Of a stretch of 39,119 nt of DNA, positions 7,178-15,823 are shown in pieces. The notes beneath the pieces were generated by a model. It was not told the origin of the DNA, searched no databases, and was given only the letters and a program-made list of their open reading frames with translations. The DNA is taken from positions 1-39,119 of the forward strand of contig JAAYUS010000072.1 in the NCBI GenBank assembly GCA_012517605.1. Direction: 5' to 3'. How positions within the stretch are numbered: the stretch's first letter is position 1; each line of letters opens with the position of its first letter. The position numbers and the translations under genes are program-made. Source of the stretch: Bacteroidales bacterium (GTDB taxonomy: Bacteria > Bacteroidota > Bacteroidia > Bacteroidales > VadinHA17).

Positions 7178-8269
7178 TCAGTTTTTCGAAGCTTCCTGAT
7201 CGACATCGGCGTTGAGCATCAGAACCACTTCGGAGTTTTTGGGATCATTGGTGTAAACATAGATTGCCTTTGTGACCTTTCCCTTATAGCTGCCGGAGTT
7301 GAATACGGCCTTTATAGAGCTCGATTCTCCCGGTTTAATTCCCTGTCCCTGTACACCCTGCTGTACTGCGGTGCATCCGCATGATGATTTGATATACCTT
7401 ATTATCAGGTCACTTTTCCCGCTGTTCTTAAATGTGAATTCAACGTCGTTTGCTTTTTGTCCCGGAATTTTGCCGAGATCAAAAGTTTTTGAGGTAATAT
7501 CGAATACAGGGGCATTTTCAAGCTCTTCCTTTGAAAGGCCTGAGAAATCCTCTACAAGGTTGGCGCTTACTGCATAATAAACATTCTGGTCGACCTGCCC
7601 GTTTACCTTTACTTTTACCATATCGGTGGTATACCCCCATGCCTGGTTCTTTGTTGCATCATAGGTACCCTCGATAAGACCTTTTTGCCCCGGTTTCAGA
7701 GTAAGCGGGTTGGCTTTAAGGGTGAGATGCGGCGGAACATTTTCAAATTCGATTTTTGCAGGCTCCTTTGAAGTATTGATAACCTGCATTGTCTGCATCT
7801 TTTTTGCATTCTTCTTAACATTTGTAAATGCAAGATGGTTAGATTCAAATCGTACCGGACCTACAGGGAAGATAAAAAGCTCCTCAACTGTCTTTTCCCT
7901 GGGAACTACCTCACCTTTAATAACAAGAACAGTAACCTGTGGTTTTGAGTTTGTGTAAACAGAAAGAGTCTTGTTGAAAGGACCTGGCCTGTTTGCCGGA
8001 TCATAAATTGCTGTAATGGTTCCTGTTCCTTTAGGAGGAATAGGATTTTTAGTCCATTCAGGAGTCGTACAGCCACACGACGCAACAATATTCTGAATCA
8101 CAAGAGGCTGATCGCCTGTGTTCATCACAACAAAATCGAATTTCTGCCTGCCGGCCTCTTCCTTGAATTTGCCAAAATCATGCTCACTGGTGGAAATCTT
8201 CATTGCAGGCTGTGCAAAAACATAAATCCCGCATAAAGCAAAAGCAAAGAATAAAATGAACCTTTTCAT
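7178..8269 (-). CDS. Exported DUF1573-domain protein with two tandem Ig-like repeats
   Basis: 363 residues with a signal peptide (MKRFILFFAFALCGIYVFAQ). Two DUF1573 copies are visible: residues about 23-125 with FDFVVMNTGDQPLVI and VASCGCTTPEW, and about 250-355 with VEFTFKNSGKSDLII and KSSCGCTAVQ. Each has the conserved CGCT motif and ends in an ASH-like beta strand (SVYTNSKPQ and YVYTNDPKN). A less conserved Ig-like segment lies between them. These domains are abundant in Bacteroidota periplasmic and surface proteins; their function is not established, and the Cys pair may form a disulfide. It has its own terminator. It stands upstream of meaB on the same strand but is probably a separate unit. 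Confidence 0.9.
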   Translation of the reverse strand: MKRFILFFAFALCGIYVFAQPAMKISTSEHDFGKFKEEAGRQKFDFVVMNTGDQPLVIQNIVASCGCTTPEWTKNPIPPKGTGTITAIYDPANRPGPFNKTLSVYTNSKPQVTVLVIKGEVVPREKTVEELFIFPVGPVRFESNHLAFTNVKKNAKKMQTMQVINTSKEPAKIEFENVPPHLTLKANPLTLKPGQKGLIEGTYDATKNQAWGYTTDMVKVKVNGQVDQNVYYAVSANLVEDFSGLSKEELENAPVFDITSKTFDLGKIPGQKANDVEFTFKNSGKSDLIIRYIKSSCGCTAVQQGVQGQGIKPGESSSIKAVFNSGSYKGKVTKAIYVYTNDPKNSEVVLMLNADVDQEASKN

Positions 8270-8551
8270 ACCTGTTGAATATTTTAAATTTTAATATAGA
8301 AATTACTTTAATGAGATTTTTGTTATTAAACTCTATAACGTACAAATTTCTGGTTTATTTGAGTTATGGCATGAACTCCGGAACAAATATCGTTCCACAA
8401 TCATTGTCACTGACATTTTGTAAAATTAATAAAGTTTGACCTCAGATGCCATTTTCTAAAAGAATATCTTTAGTTTTGCTCTCTGGCAATGCATTTTTTG
8501 GAACAGAATTTGAGGATATTTTAAACCATCCTGTAAAGAGAAGCTACCGGA

Positions 8552-11500
8552 ATGAGGAAAGGTTACAGAATCCTTTTGGCTATAATGGCATGCCTGAGTT
8601 TCCTGAATGCGGAAGGTCAGTTCTATAACGGACATCAGATGACTTTCGGGAAAAACAGAGTGCAGTATTATGATTATTACTGGTCATATTACAGATTCGA
8701 CAATTTCGACTGTTACTTCAACGAATATGGAAGAGACCTGGCTCAGTTCACTGCCGATTATGCAAAGAAGAAACTTGAAGAAATTGAGGATTATTTCGAT
8801 TACACCCTCGAAAAGAGACTGATCTTCGTTATCTACAACAAGAATAATGAATACAGGCAATCCAACATAGGCCTGGTCACATTCGACGAGGATACATACA
8901 ATACAGGCGGGTTCAGCAGGATCATAAAAAACAAGGTGATGCTCTATTATGAGGGTGACCATCTGGCTTACCAGAAACAGATAGCCGCATCAATAGCCGA
9001 AGTCATAATAAACGAAATGCTGTACAATGCCGATTTCAGGGACAGGATCTCAAGCTCGTCGGTCATATACATGCCCGACTGGTATATAAAGGGACTCATC
9101 AACTATGTATCTTCCGGCTGGGATTATGATGTGGAAAACAGGGTTAAGGACGGAATAAAATCAGGGAAATACAAAAATATCAACCAGCTTGAGTTTGATG
9201 ATGCAATATATGCCGGTCAGTCTTTCTGGAGATTCATCGGCCGCAAATATGGCGACGCCCTTATCCCCAATATCATTTATCTCACAAAGGTCTATAAAAA
9301 TGTGGATGACGGATTCTTGTATGTGCTGGGAATAAAACTTAAGGATCTTCTTAAAGAATGGAAGCAATACTATGAATCAGAATATTCGTCGGACAGGGAC
9401 ATGCCTGATGACGGCAGCAACCTTCTGAAAAAATCAAGGCCCGAACAGATTTACCAGCAGGTAAGGGTAAGTCCGGATAAAAAATATATCGCCTACGTAA
9501 CAAACGACTGGGGAAGGAAAAAGATCTGGCTCTACGATCAGATGACTGGAAAATCTAAAATTATTTTCAGGGCAGAACCAAAATATGAACATAAGACAGA
9601 TAATACATATCCTGTTCTGGCTTGGCACCCCGGAGGAAGGATTCTCACCTATTTGAATGAGGAGAAAGCAGGGATGGTGATATATTTTTACCGGACCGAT
9701 GAGAAAAAGACCACAGAAAGGAACTTCCTTTATTTCGACAAGGTTCTTGATTTTTCCTATTCTCCGGAAGGATCAAGGATAGTGTTGTCGGCCGTAAAAG
9801 ACGGCATCACCGATATTTATATACATACAATAGCATCCGGGACAAATGAACAAATAACAAGGGATGTGGCTGATGACTTAAATCCCACGTTTTTCGGTAC
9901 ATCGGGAAATGAAATATTGTTCTCTTCAAACCGTCTGTCAGATACCCTGACAAACACAGGAGATCCTTTTGAAAAAATATCAACTGTTTACGATCTTTTC
10001 ACATATGATATTTCAAAAAAGAGCAATGTCCTTACACGTCTTTCAGAAGGTAAATATGCAAGCAGGTATCAGGCTTCGGGGATCTCAGGCAACAAACTGG
10101 CATATATTGGAGACAACAATGGAATTCTGAACAGATATACTGCAGTATTCGACAGTTCGATAAGCTATATCGACACAGCCACTCATTACAGGTATTATAT
10201 CAAATCGACCCCGGTAACAAACTATGACAGGAATATTTTGCAACAGTCGGTTCTCAACGGCTCAGATGAATATGGTGAAGTTATATTCAAGGACAGGAAA
10301 TACAAGTTGAGAAGAGGAAACTCAGGCAGTTCTTCCTCCATCCCTGAAAGCGAATTGCTGAAAACAAATTTCAGGAAGGAACAGGATAAGGCATTCCATA
10401 AGGCTGACAGCATTGAGACAATAAGAAAGTGGCTTATAGCAGAGGACAAAAAGAGAAGGGACACGCTCACAAAACCTCTTTATGAATACTATACACGTAA
10501 GAATGAGCCTATAAACATTAACCATTACATTTTTGAAAAGGAGAAGCAGAATTATTACGAACAGCAATGGCGCAAGAACTATATGAATATTGACCTTGAT
10601 ACTGGGAAAATTGAATTGCCCCTGATAAGGATCTATGAGACATCATTTTATAGTAATTACATTGCCAACCAGATCGATTTTACATTCCTCAACAATTCCT
10701 ATCAGGTATTCAACGGAGGATCCTCTTATTACAATCCGGGGATAAATATGCTGACGAGATTCGGGATCATTGATCTCTTTGAAGATTACCGGCTTACAGC
10801 AGGTTTCAGGTTCGCCGGTGATTTTGACAGCAATGAATATCTTCTCAGCTTTGAAAGCCTTAAGGGTAAATTCGACAAACAGTTTATCTTTCACAGGCAG
10901 GCCTACTTCAGCTCCGACGGTTATGATCTTTTCAAAACTCATACGCACAATGTTTACATATCATATGCAAAGCCGATAACTCCTGTTCTTGCATTAAGGG
11001 GAACTCTTTCATACAGGTACGACAGGCATGTTACACTTTCACAGGACCGTACTTCTCTTGAGTCAAAAACACTTTCAAAGCACTGGGGAGGGCTGAAGGG
11101 TGAGGTTATATATGACAACACAAGAAAAAGAAGCGTCAATATTTATTTCGGAACCCGGTTTAAAATCTTCGGAGAATATTATCGGCAGATCCCGGAAAAG
11201 AATACAGGCATGTTCGTTGTTGGCGGCGATTTCAGGAAATATATACGCATTCACAGGGAACTTATCTGGGCAAACCGTTTTGCTGCCAGCACTTCGTTCG
11301 GACCGACAAAGCTTGTATATTATCTTGGAGGCGTTGACAACTGGATGGGTTATCTCTTTAACAAGTACCCTATGTTCGACCAGTCGATACCGGTAAGTCC
11401 GAACCAGAACTATGGATTTCAGGCCATTGCCACAAATATGAGAGGATTTTCTCAAAATGTAAGGAACGGCAACAGCTTTGCCCTTATTAACAGTGAGATA

Positions 11501-11830
11501 AGATGGCCTTTCGTCCGCTATTTTGCAGGCCATCCCCTTAAGTCCAATTTCCTGAACAGCCTTCAGGTAGTTGGCTTCTATGATATAGGTTCAGCATGGA
11601 CCGGACCATCTCCCTGGGCAAGTGAAAATGCATATGATACAGAAACTTATCAGAATGGCCCTGTAACAGTAGTTGTTGACTCAAATAAAAAACCCATAGT
11701 CTCGGGATTCGGAGCCGGACTGCGGGCCCAGCTCATGGGTTACTTTATCAGGGCCGACTGGGCATGGGGCATTGAGGATGCCTATATCCTGCCAAAAATT
11801 TTCTACCTTTCGTTCAGCCTTGATTTTTAA
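8552..11830 (+). CDS. Large outer-membrane protein: degenerate peptidase-MA-like domain, TolB-like beta-propeller and Omp85-like C-terminal barrel
   Basis: 1092 residues with a signal peptide (MRKGYRILLAIMACLSFLNA). Residues about 40-290 resemble gluzincin 'peptidase MA' proteins, but the expected HExxH is NEMLY (154-158) and the downstream WLxEG is WYIKG (177-181). All zinc ligands are therefore lost and the domain cannot be a normal metalloprotease. Residues about 305-560 hold WD40/PD40-type blades (VSPDKKYIAYVTNDWG, YSPEGSRIVLSAVKDG, LFSSNRLSDTL). The last 350 or so residues are barrel-like, with GVDNWMGYL, NMRGFSQNVRNGNSF, SEIRWPF and GFGAGLRAQLMG. They end in LSFSLDF, with the terminal Phe that BAM substrates carry and the pattern of the Omp85/D15 surface-antigen barrel. 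It likely acts in outer-membrane assembly or transport. The preceding 282 bases contain no other gene and no clear -7 box. Confidence 0.85.
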   Translation: MRKGYRILLAIMACLSFLNAEGQFYNGHQMTFGKNRVQYYDYYWSYYRFDNFDCYFNEYGRDLAQFTADYAKKKLEEIEDYFDYTLEKRLIFVIYNKNNEYRQSNIGLVTFDEDTYNTGGFSRIIKNKVMLYYEGDHLAYQKQIAASIAEVIINEMLYNADFRDRISSSSVIYMPDWYIKGLINYVSSGWDYDVENRVKDGIKSGKYKNINQLEFDDAIYAGQSFWRFIGRKYGDALIPNIIYLTKVYKNVDDGFLYVLGIKLKDLLKEWKQYYESEYSSDRDMPDDGSNLLKKSRPEQIYQQVRVSPDKKYIAYVTNDWGRKKIWLYDQMTGKSKIIFRAEPKYEHKTDNTYPVLAWHPGGRILTYLNEEKAGMVIYFYRTDEKKTTERNFLYFDKVLDFSYSPEGSRIVLSAVKDGITDIYIHTIASGTNEQITRDVADDLNPTFFGTSGNEILFSSNRLSDTLTNTGDPFEKISTVYDLFTYDISKKSNVLTRLSEGKYASRYQASGISGNKLAYIGDNNGILNRYTAVFDSSISYIDTATHYRYYIKSTPVTNYDRNILQQSVLNGSDEYGEVIFKDRKYKLRRGNSGSSSSIPESELLKTNFRKEQDKAFHKADSIETIRKWLIAEDKKRRDTLTKPLYEYYTRKNEPININHYIFEKEKQNYYEQQWRKNYMNIDLDTGKIELPLIRIYETSFYSNYIANQIDFTFLNNSYQVFNGGSSYYNPGINMLTRFGIIDLFEDYRLTAGFRFAGDFDSNEYLLSFESLKGKFDKQFIFHRQAYFSSDGYDLFKTHTHNVYISYAKPITPVLALRGTLSYRYDRHVTLSQDRTSLESKTLSKHWGGLKGEVIYDNTRKRSVNIYFGTRFKIFGEYYRQIPEKNTGMFVVGGDFRKYIRIHRELIWANRFAASTSFGPTKLVYYLGGVDNWMGYLFNKYPMFDQSIPVSPNQNYGFQAIATNMRGFSQNVRNGNSFALINSEIRWPFVRYFAGHPLKSNFLNSLQVVGFYDIGSAWTGPSPWASENAYDTETYQNGPVTVVVDSNKKPIVSGFGAGLRAQLMGYFIRADWAWGIEDAYILPKIFYLSFSLDF

Positions 11831-11926
11831 CAATTGCACTTTCCCGGCATAATATTTGAATTGTTGGACATAATAACAAATGAGAAGGAAATTGCGAATA
11901 TTCTTTTTCATTTGGAAAATTTAGAA

Positions 11927-11934
11927 TAAGTTTG
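11927..11934 (+). promoter_or_regulatory. Putative -7 element for the ferredoxin gene
   Basis: TAAGTTTG matches TAnnTTTG, 36 bases ahead of the ferredoxin ATG. The gap after the preceding gene also holds a TTTG at 11911, but its spacing (12 bases) is too short for a standard -33 element. Confidence 0.4.
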
Positions 11935-11970
11935 CGGTATATATGAAATTTTAACCAAAAGAGTATAGAA

Positions 11971-12138
11971 ATGGCTTACAAAATCAGTGAAGATTGTACT
12001 GCTTGCGGAACATGCATTGATGAATGTCCTGTTGAAGCAATATCAGAAGGTGATATTTATAAAATTGATCCGGACATTTGTACCGATTGTGGTGCCTGTG
12101 CTGATGTTTGCCCCGTTGAGGCAATTCATCCCGAATAA
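11971..12138 (+). CDS. Small 2[4Fe-4S] bacterial-type ferredoxin
   Basis: The 55-residue protein starts MAYKISEDCTACGTC. It has two complete cluster motifs, CTACGTCIDECPVEAI and CTDCGACADVCPVEAI. The CxxCxxCxxxCP spacing and internal two-fold symmetry are those of clostridial-type ferredoxins carrying two [4Fe-4S] clusters. It serves as a soluble low-potential electron carrier in the cytoplasm, for instance for pyruvate or 2-oxoacid:ferredoxin oxidoreductases or Rnf. It forms a single-gene unit with an AAAAGAG-type ribosome binding region, its own -7 box and a strong terminator. This argues for high, independent expression and is consistent with an anaerobic lifestyle. Confidence 0.95.
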   Translation: MAYKISEDCTACGTCIDECPVEAISEGDIYKIDPDICTDCGACADVCPVEAIHPE

Positions 12139-12159
12139 CATTACAATCAAAAAGATCGG

Positions 12160-12187
12160 GGGTGTCTCAGAAGGACACCCTTTTTTT
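12160..12187 (+). terminator. Rho-independent terminator of the ferredoxin gene
   Basis: The arms GGGTGTC (12160-12166) and GACACCC (12174-12180), with a 7-base loop, are followed by seven T residues (12181-12187). It abuts the stop codon of the convergent gene ending at 12186. Confidence 0.9.
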
Positions 12188-13208
12188 ATTTTGGATTATA
12201 TTTGGCCTTTTCCAGTATTTCCTGGATATTCGTATTCTTCATCAATGACTCAAGAGTTTCCTGCCTGTTTTCATTCATATATGACTCTACAATTCTGAAG
12301 CCTGTCCAGACTGCCGCCTTACCCGGCGATTCATTTGTAAAATATGATGTAAAAGGGGCCTCTCCGACAAGCTTCCTTATAGTAAACTGATCTGTCTTGA
12401 AAATAAGATCATTTTCAATAAGATACTGCCACATAAGATCTTCATTGTTCCTGCAGAACTTCATCTGACTCGGAGTAAATCCGAAAATAATCTCATCGCT
12501 TACATCGGGAAGCATGCATTTCTCGAAATACTTCAGCTTCCCTTCATGGATTATTTCGGTGAGGACATTGTCTGCAGAATAACCCATCGACTTAAAATCG
12601 TATTCCGATGCAGCCCAGCCATACATACAATCCGGAACAATATAATCAGGTGTCATCTTTGCAGCCATGTACCTGTAAATCTCAAGCCTCGGATAATACT
12701 CACAATCAGCTCCCAGATACCTGTCAAGACCGATACCAAGAACAGAATCTCCTGTGATAATGCTGTTGTTGAATCCGGTGATGCATGAATAAACAGCAGG
12801 CACCTTTTTCGCCGGGAAATAATGAATATAATGTCTGAAAGCGCTCTCAAGATCATTTTCGACCTTGTTCAGATCGGGATATTTGTCCATGGTCAGACGG
12901 TAAACATCATTATTCTGCTTGTCGGTACAAAATGCCGTCAGGTTATTTCCAAATTCAGGATCATTGACTTCCCCGGCATTGATCACATAACCGAAAAGCC
13001 TGAAGAATGTTCCGTATTTCTGTTCCAGCACGGGCACTTTTGCGGCTATTTCATCCGGATCAAGGCTGAAAAGATCCTTCTCAAGCCGTAATATCTCAAT
13101 ATTCACACCTGAAGCCGAAAGCCTTATCCTGTAGGGATCCCTTTTGCATGAGGCAATGATTATCAAAACAACAGGAATCGCAATAACAAACATGTATTTC
13201 CTTTTCAT
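12186..13208 (-). CDS. GldB-like lipoprotein
   Basis: 340 residues. The lipoprotein signal has lipobox IIASC and lipidated Cys21. The body resembles the gliding-motility lipoprotein family GldB: VNIEILRLEKDLFSLD near the N-terminus, KYGTFFRLFGYVINAGE, YIHYFPAKKVPAVYSCITGF, then LGIGLDRYLGADCEYYP and a conserved helical C-terminal half with FTNESPGKAAVWTGFRIVES. GldB is needed for gliding in flavobacteria, but homologues are common in non-gliding Bacteroidota, where the role is unclear. Several motifs suggest a DUF2268-like protease relative, but I see no HExxH. It is divergent from the outer-membrane barrel/nadE pair. From memory, flavobacteria also keep gldB close to nadE, which supports the call. 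Confidence 0.75.
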   Translation of the reverse strand: MKRKYMFVIAIPVVLIIIASCKRDPYRIRLSASGVNIEILRLEKDLFSLDPDEIAAKVPVLEQKYGTFFRLFGYVINAGEVNDPEFGNNLTAFCTDKQNNDVYRLTMDKYPDLNKVENDLESAFRHYIHYFPAKKVPAVYSCITGFNNSIITGDSVLGIGLDRYLGADCEYYPRLEIYRYMAAKMTPDYIVPDCMYGWAASEYDFKSMGYSADNVLTEIIHEGKLKYFEKCMLPDVSDEIIFGFTPSQMKFCRNNEDLMWQYLIENDLIFKTDQFTIRKLVGEAPFTSYFTNESPGKAAVWTGFRIVESYMNENRQETLESLMKNTNIQEILEKAKYNPK

Positions 13209-13292
13209 GATTTCCCGATTACAGGACTAAAATAGATACTTTTGATTTAATACAGCAAAGGAAACGCATCACTTTCTTGTATTATTATTTGC

Positions 13293-13300
13293 TAATTTTG
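13293..13300 (+). promoter_or_regulatory. Putative -7 element for the barrel/nadE operon
   Basis: TAATTTTG fits TAnnTTTG and lies 56 bases upstream of the ATG at 13357, in the 148-base gap between divergent genes. The nearest TTG (13277-13279) is only 13 bases upstream, which is short for a -33 element. Confidence 0.4.
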
Positions 13301-13356
13301 GATGTTGCTAAATTTTGCGGATCAATGCTAAAGGTTAAACCTCAAAAACTAAAATC

Positions 13357-14052
13357 ATGTCACTCATAACAAAGCGGTCAGGTAAGGGAAAGACAATTCT
13401 TTTCTTCATAGCCATATTGCTTTCTTCCGGTAGCATCAAGGCTCAGGAATGGCGTTTTGGAATCCTGGCAACGCCTGTCATTTCATGGTTTAAAACCGAC
13501 ATCAGTGAAGTAAAGAACTCCGGTGCCAGGGCTGGATTTATCCTGAACGCTTTTCTTGAAAAGAATCTGAAGGACAACTGGTATTTTAATGGCGGACTGG
13601 CATTTATGAACACGGGAGCAAGGTTGAAATATACAGAACCGACATATTTCAGGTTTCCCGGCTATACATCAATCATAGGCGCCGGCAAGACTATAGTTTA
13701 CAACATGCAGTATCTTTCGGCTCCTGTGGAATTAAAGATAAAGACCCCTCCATCGGGTGATTTTGTGTATTATGGCGGTTTTGGACTCGATCCAAAAGTT
13801 ATGATCCGCGGAACTGCCGATATTCCTTCAATCAACATAAATGGGGAAAATGCCAAAAATGAAATTGAAAGGTTCAATGTCGGATATCATTTTACAGGCG
13901 GACTTGAATATGAGACGCGTGGCAGCACTTCTTTCATCCTGGGGATTGGTTACGAAAGCAACATTTTTGACACAACCAAAGACAATGACGGCCAGGTAAT
14001 TGACAGGGCTGTTCAGAAGCTGTTCAAATTTATTTTCGGCATTAAATTCTGA
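13357..14052 (+). CDS. Small outer-membrane beta-barrel protein (PorT/OMP_b-brl-like)
   Basis: 231 residues. The signal peptide ends near SIKAQ-EW. The mature part alternates short amphipathic strands with Gly/Asn turns (NWYFNGGLAFMNTGARL, YLSAPVELKIKTPP, VYYGGFGLDPKVMI, YHFTGGLEYETRG, FILGIGYESNIFD). It ends in KFIFGIKF, with the C-terminal aromatic typical of barrels inserted by the BAM complex. The length and the YLSAPVELK phrase fit the generic 8-10 strand 'porin family/PorT-like' proteins. I would not claim it is the T9SS factor PorT itself. It is 9 bases upstream of nadE and probably co-transcribed with it. Confidence 0.75.
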   Translation: MSLITKRSGKGKTILFFIAILLSSGSIKAQEWRFGILATPVISWFKTDISEVKNSGARAGFILNAFLEKNLKDNWYFNGGLAFMNTGARLKYTEPTYFRFPGYTSIIGAGKTIVYNMQYLSAPVELKIKTPPSGDFVYYGGFGLDPKVMIRGTADIPSININGENAKNEIERFNVGYHFTGGLEYETRGSTSFILGIGYESNIFDTTKDNDGQVIDRAVQKLFKFIFGIKF

Positions 14053-14061
14053 GTTAATATT

Positions 14062-15714
14062 ATGCGGATAACTATTGCGCAACTGAATTATAAAGTTGGG
14101 GATTTTGAAGGGAACCGGGACCTCATCTGCAAAACCATCGACAGGGCAAAAGCTGAAGGTTCCGATCTTGTGATATTTTCAGAGTTATGCATAACAGGCT
14201 ATCCTCCCCTGGATCTCCTCGATCGTGTTGACTTCGTGGAAAAATGCAACCAGACTGTGGAAGAAATTGCAGGACATTGTGAGGGGATAAGCGCAATTGT
14301 GGGATCGCCTACATTTAACACGGGCAGTGAAGGCAAAAAGCTTTACAATTCAGCTCTGCTGATTTCAGAGGGAAAAGTAATTTTCAAAACCAACAAGGCT
14401 TTGCTGCCAACTTATGATATCTTCGATGAATACCGTTATTTTGAACCTGAGCAGCATTTCTCGGTTACGGAATTCATGGGAGTCAGGATTGCACTTACAA
14501 TATGCGAGGATCTCTGGGATGAACAGCCATTCGACAACAAATTTGAAAAATCAAGGCTGTACACAATTTCTCCAATGGACGAACTGGCAAAACAGAATCC
14601 TGATCTGATAATAAATATTTCAGCTTCACCATTTTCGTTCAGAAAGGTGGAAGCAAAAAAGATGATATTCATTTCGAAGGCTGTCAAGCATAAGATCCCT
14701 GTCATAACCTGCAATCAATGCGGTGCAAATACCGAACTTATTTTCGACGGAGCATCCCTTGTGATAAATCAGAATGGGGAAATATACAACCAGCTTGACT
14801 ATTTCGGGGAATCAATCTTTACATTCAGCCTCGAAGACCTGATATCAGGAACAATATTACACAAAGAAAAAAGACATGATCCTGTATACCTCATACATGA
14901 GGCGCTTATCACCGGTATAAGGGATTATTTTTATAAGTCAGGTTTTAAAAAATGCATTTTAGGCCTTTCGGGAGGCATCGATTCTGCTGTCGTAGTCTGT
15001 CTGGCCCGGGAAGCTCTGGGAGATGAAAATGTTTTGGCCCTTCTTCTTCCCTCAAGATATTCTTCAGAACATTCAATAACCGATTCAGTCAGGCTTGCCC
15101 GGAATATTGGAATCAATTATGAGATCATCAGTATAGAAAAGCCCTTTTCAGCTTTTGAAGAGGCGCTTGCCCCTTCCTTTAAAGGAAGAAAGCCTGATAT
15201 CACCGAGGAAAACATCCAGGCCAGGATCAGGGCAGTATTGCTGATGGCTTTTTCGAACAAGTTCGGATATATACTTCTTAACACGTCGAACAAAAGCGAA
15301 GCTGCGGTCGGCTACGGAACCCTTTACGGTGATATGGCGGGAGGATTGTCAGTTATTGGTGATGTTTATAAAACCGATGTCTACAGGCTGGCTGAATATA
15401 TAAACAGGGAAAAGGAAATAATTCCTGTGAACATCCTAAGGAAAGCGCCTTCAGCAGAGCTCAGGCCAGGCCAGTATGATACGGATTCTCTTCCCGAATA
15501 TCCGGTGCTTGATTCAATCCTCTATCAGTATATTGAGCTGCAGAAGCCGGCAAGGGAAATAACGGTTGAAGGACAGGATCAGGAACTGATTCAGAGAGTC
15601 CTGAACATGATAAACCGAAATGAATACAAAAGATACCAGGCGCCCCCTGTGTTACGGATCTCTTCAAAATCGTTCGGGGACGGCAGAAAAATGCCGGTGG
15701 TTGCAAAATATTAG
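14062..15714 (+). CDS. nadE: Glutamine-dependent NAD(+) synthetase
   Basis: 550 residues, the full two-domain length. The N-terminal nitrilase-type amidase (about 1-260) has the catalytic triad Glu41 (FSELCITGYPP), Lys112 (FKTNKALLPTYDIF) and Cys148 (LTICEDLWD). The C-terminal synthetase (about 275-550) has the ATP-pyrophosphatase P-loop LGLSGGIDSAV (303-308 SGGIDS), TSNKSEAAVGYGTLYGDMAG and VYKTDVYRLAEYIN. It converts deamido-NAD to NAD with glutamine as nitrogen donor, the last step of NAD synthesis in the cytoplasm. The glutaminase domain frees it from needing ammonia. All key residues are intact. Confidence 0.97.
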   Translation: MRITIAQLNYKVGDFEGNRDLICKTIDRAKAEGSDLVIFSELCITGYPPLDLLDRVDFVEKCNQTVEEIAGHCEGISAIVGSPTFNTGSEGKKLYNSALLISEGKVIFKTNKALLPTYDIFDEYRYFEPEQHFSVTEFMGVRIALTICEDLWDEQPFDNKFEKSRLYTISPMDELAKQNPDLIINISASPFSFRKVEAKKMIFISKAVKHKIPVITCNQCGANTELIFDGASLVINQNGEIYNQLDYFGESIFTFSLEDLISGTILHKEKRHDPVYLIHEALITGIRDYFYKSGFKKCILGLSGGIDSAVVVCLAREALGDENVLALLLPSRYSSEHSITDSVRLARNIGINYEIISIEKPFSAFEEALAPSFKGRKPDITEENIQARIRAVLLMAFSNKFGYILLNTSNKSEAAVGYGTLYGDMAGGLSVIGDVYKTDVYRLAEYINREKEIIPVNILRKAPSAELRPGQYDTDSLPEYPVLDSILYQYIELQKPAREITVEGQDQELIQRVLNMINRNEYKRYQAPPVLRISSKSFGDGRKMPVVAKY

Positions 15715-15757
15715 ATTTACTGACCTATTACAAGTATCTGTAAGTTAATCTGTTAAA

Positions 15758-15776
15758 AAATGTTAATTTAACATTT
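15758..15776. promoter_or_regulatory. Perfect 9-1-9 palindrome upstream of the Crp/Fnr gene; putative operator
   Basis: AAATGTTAA (15758-15766) and TTAACATTT (15768-15776) are exact reverse complements around T15767. If +1 is near 15806, as the -7 box at 15792-15799 predicts, the centre falls at about -39, where class II Crp/Fnr activators or repressors bind. The TGTTAA-n-TTAACA core resembles half-sites of this superfamily. Autoregulation is an inference. Confidence 0.45.
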
Positions 15777-15791
15777 AAGAAATTCTTTTGT

Positions 15792-15799
15792 TATCTTTG
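15792..15799 (+). promoter_or_regulatory. Putative -7 element for the Crp/Fnr gene
   Basis: TATCTTTG matches TAnnTTTG, 24 bases before the ATG at 15824. There is no TTG at about 19 bases upstream; the palindrome occupies that region instead, suggesting activator-dependent or repressed initiation. Confidence 0.5.
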
Positions 15800-15823
15800 G
15801 GATATCTTTCTTCGAATTAAAAC

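Noticed and set aside
8446-8628. 60-codon open frame before the Omp85-like gene
   Set aside because: Ends inside the large gene in another frame; peptide composition is not protein-like and no family is evident.
8552-11830. Active metallopeptidase call for the N-terminal domain
   Set aside because: HExxH and the third ligand Glu are all replaced, so catalytic activity of that type is not supported.
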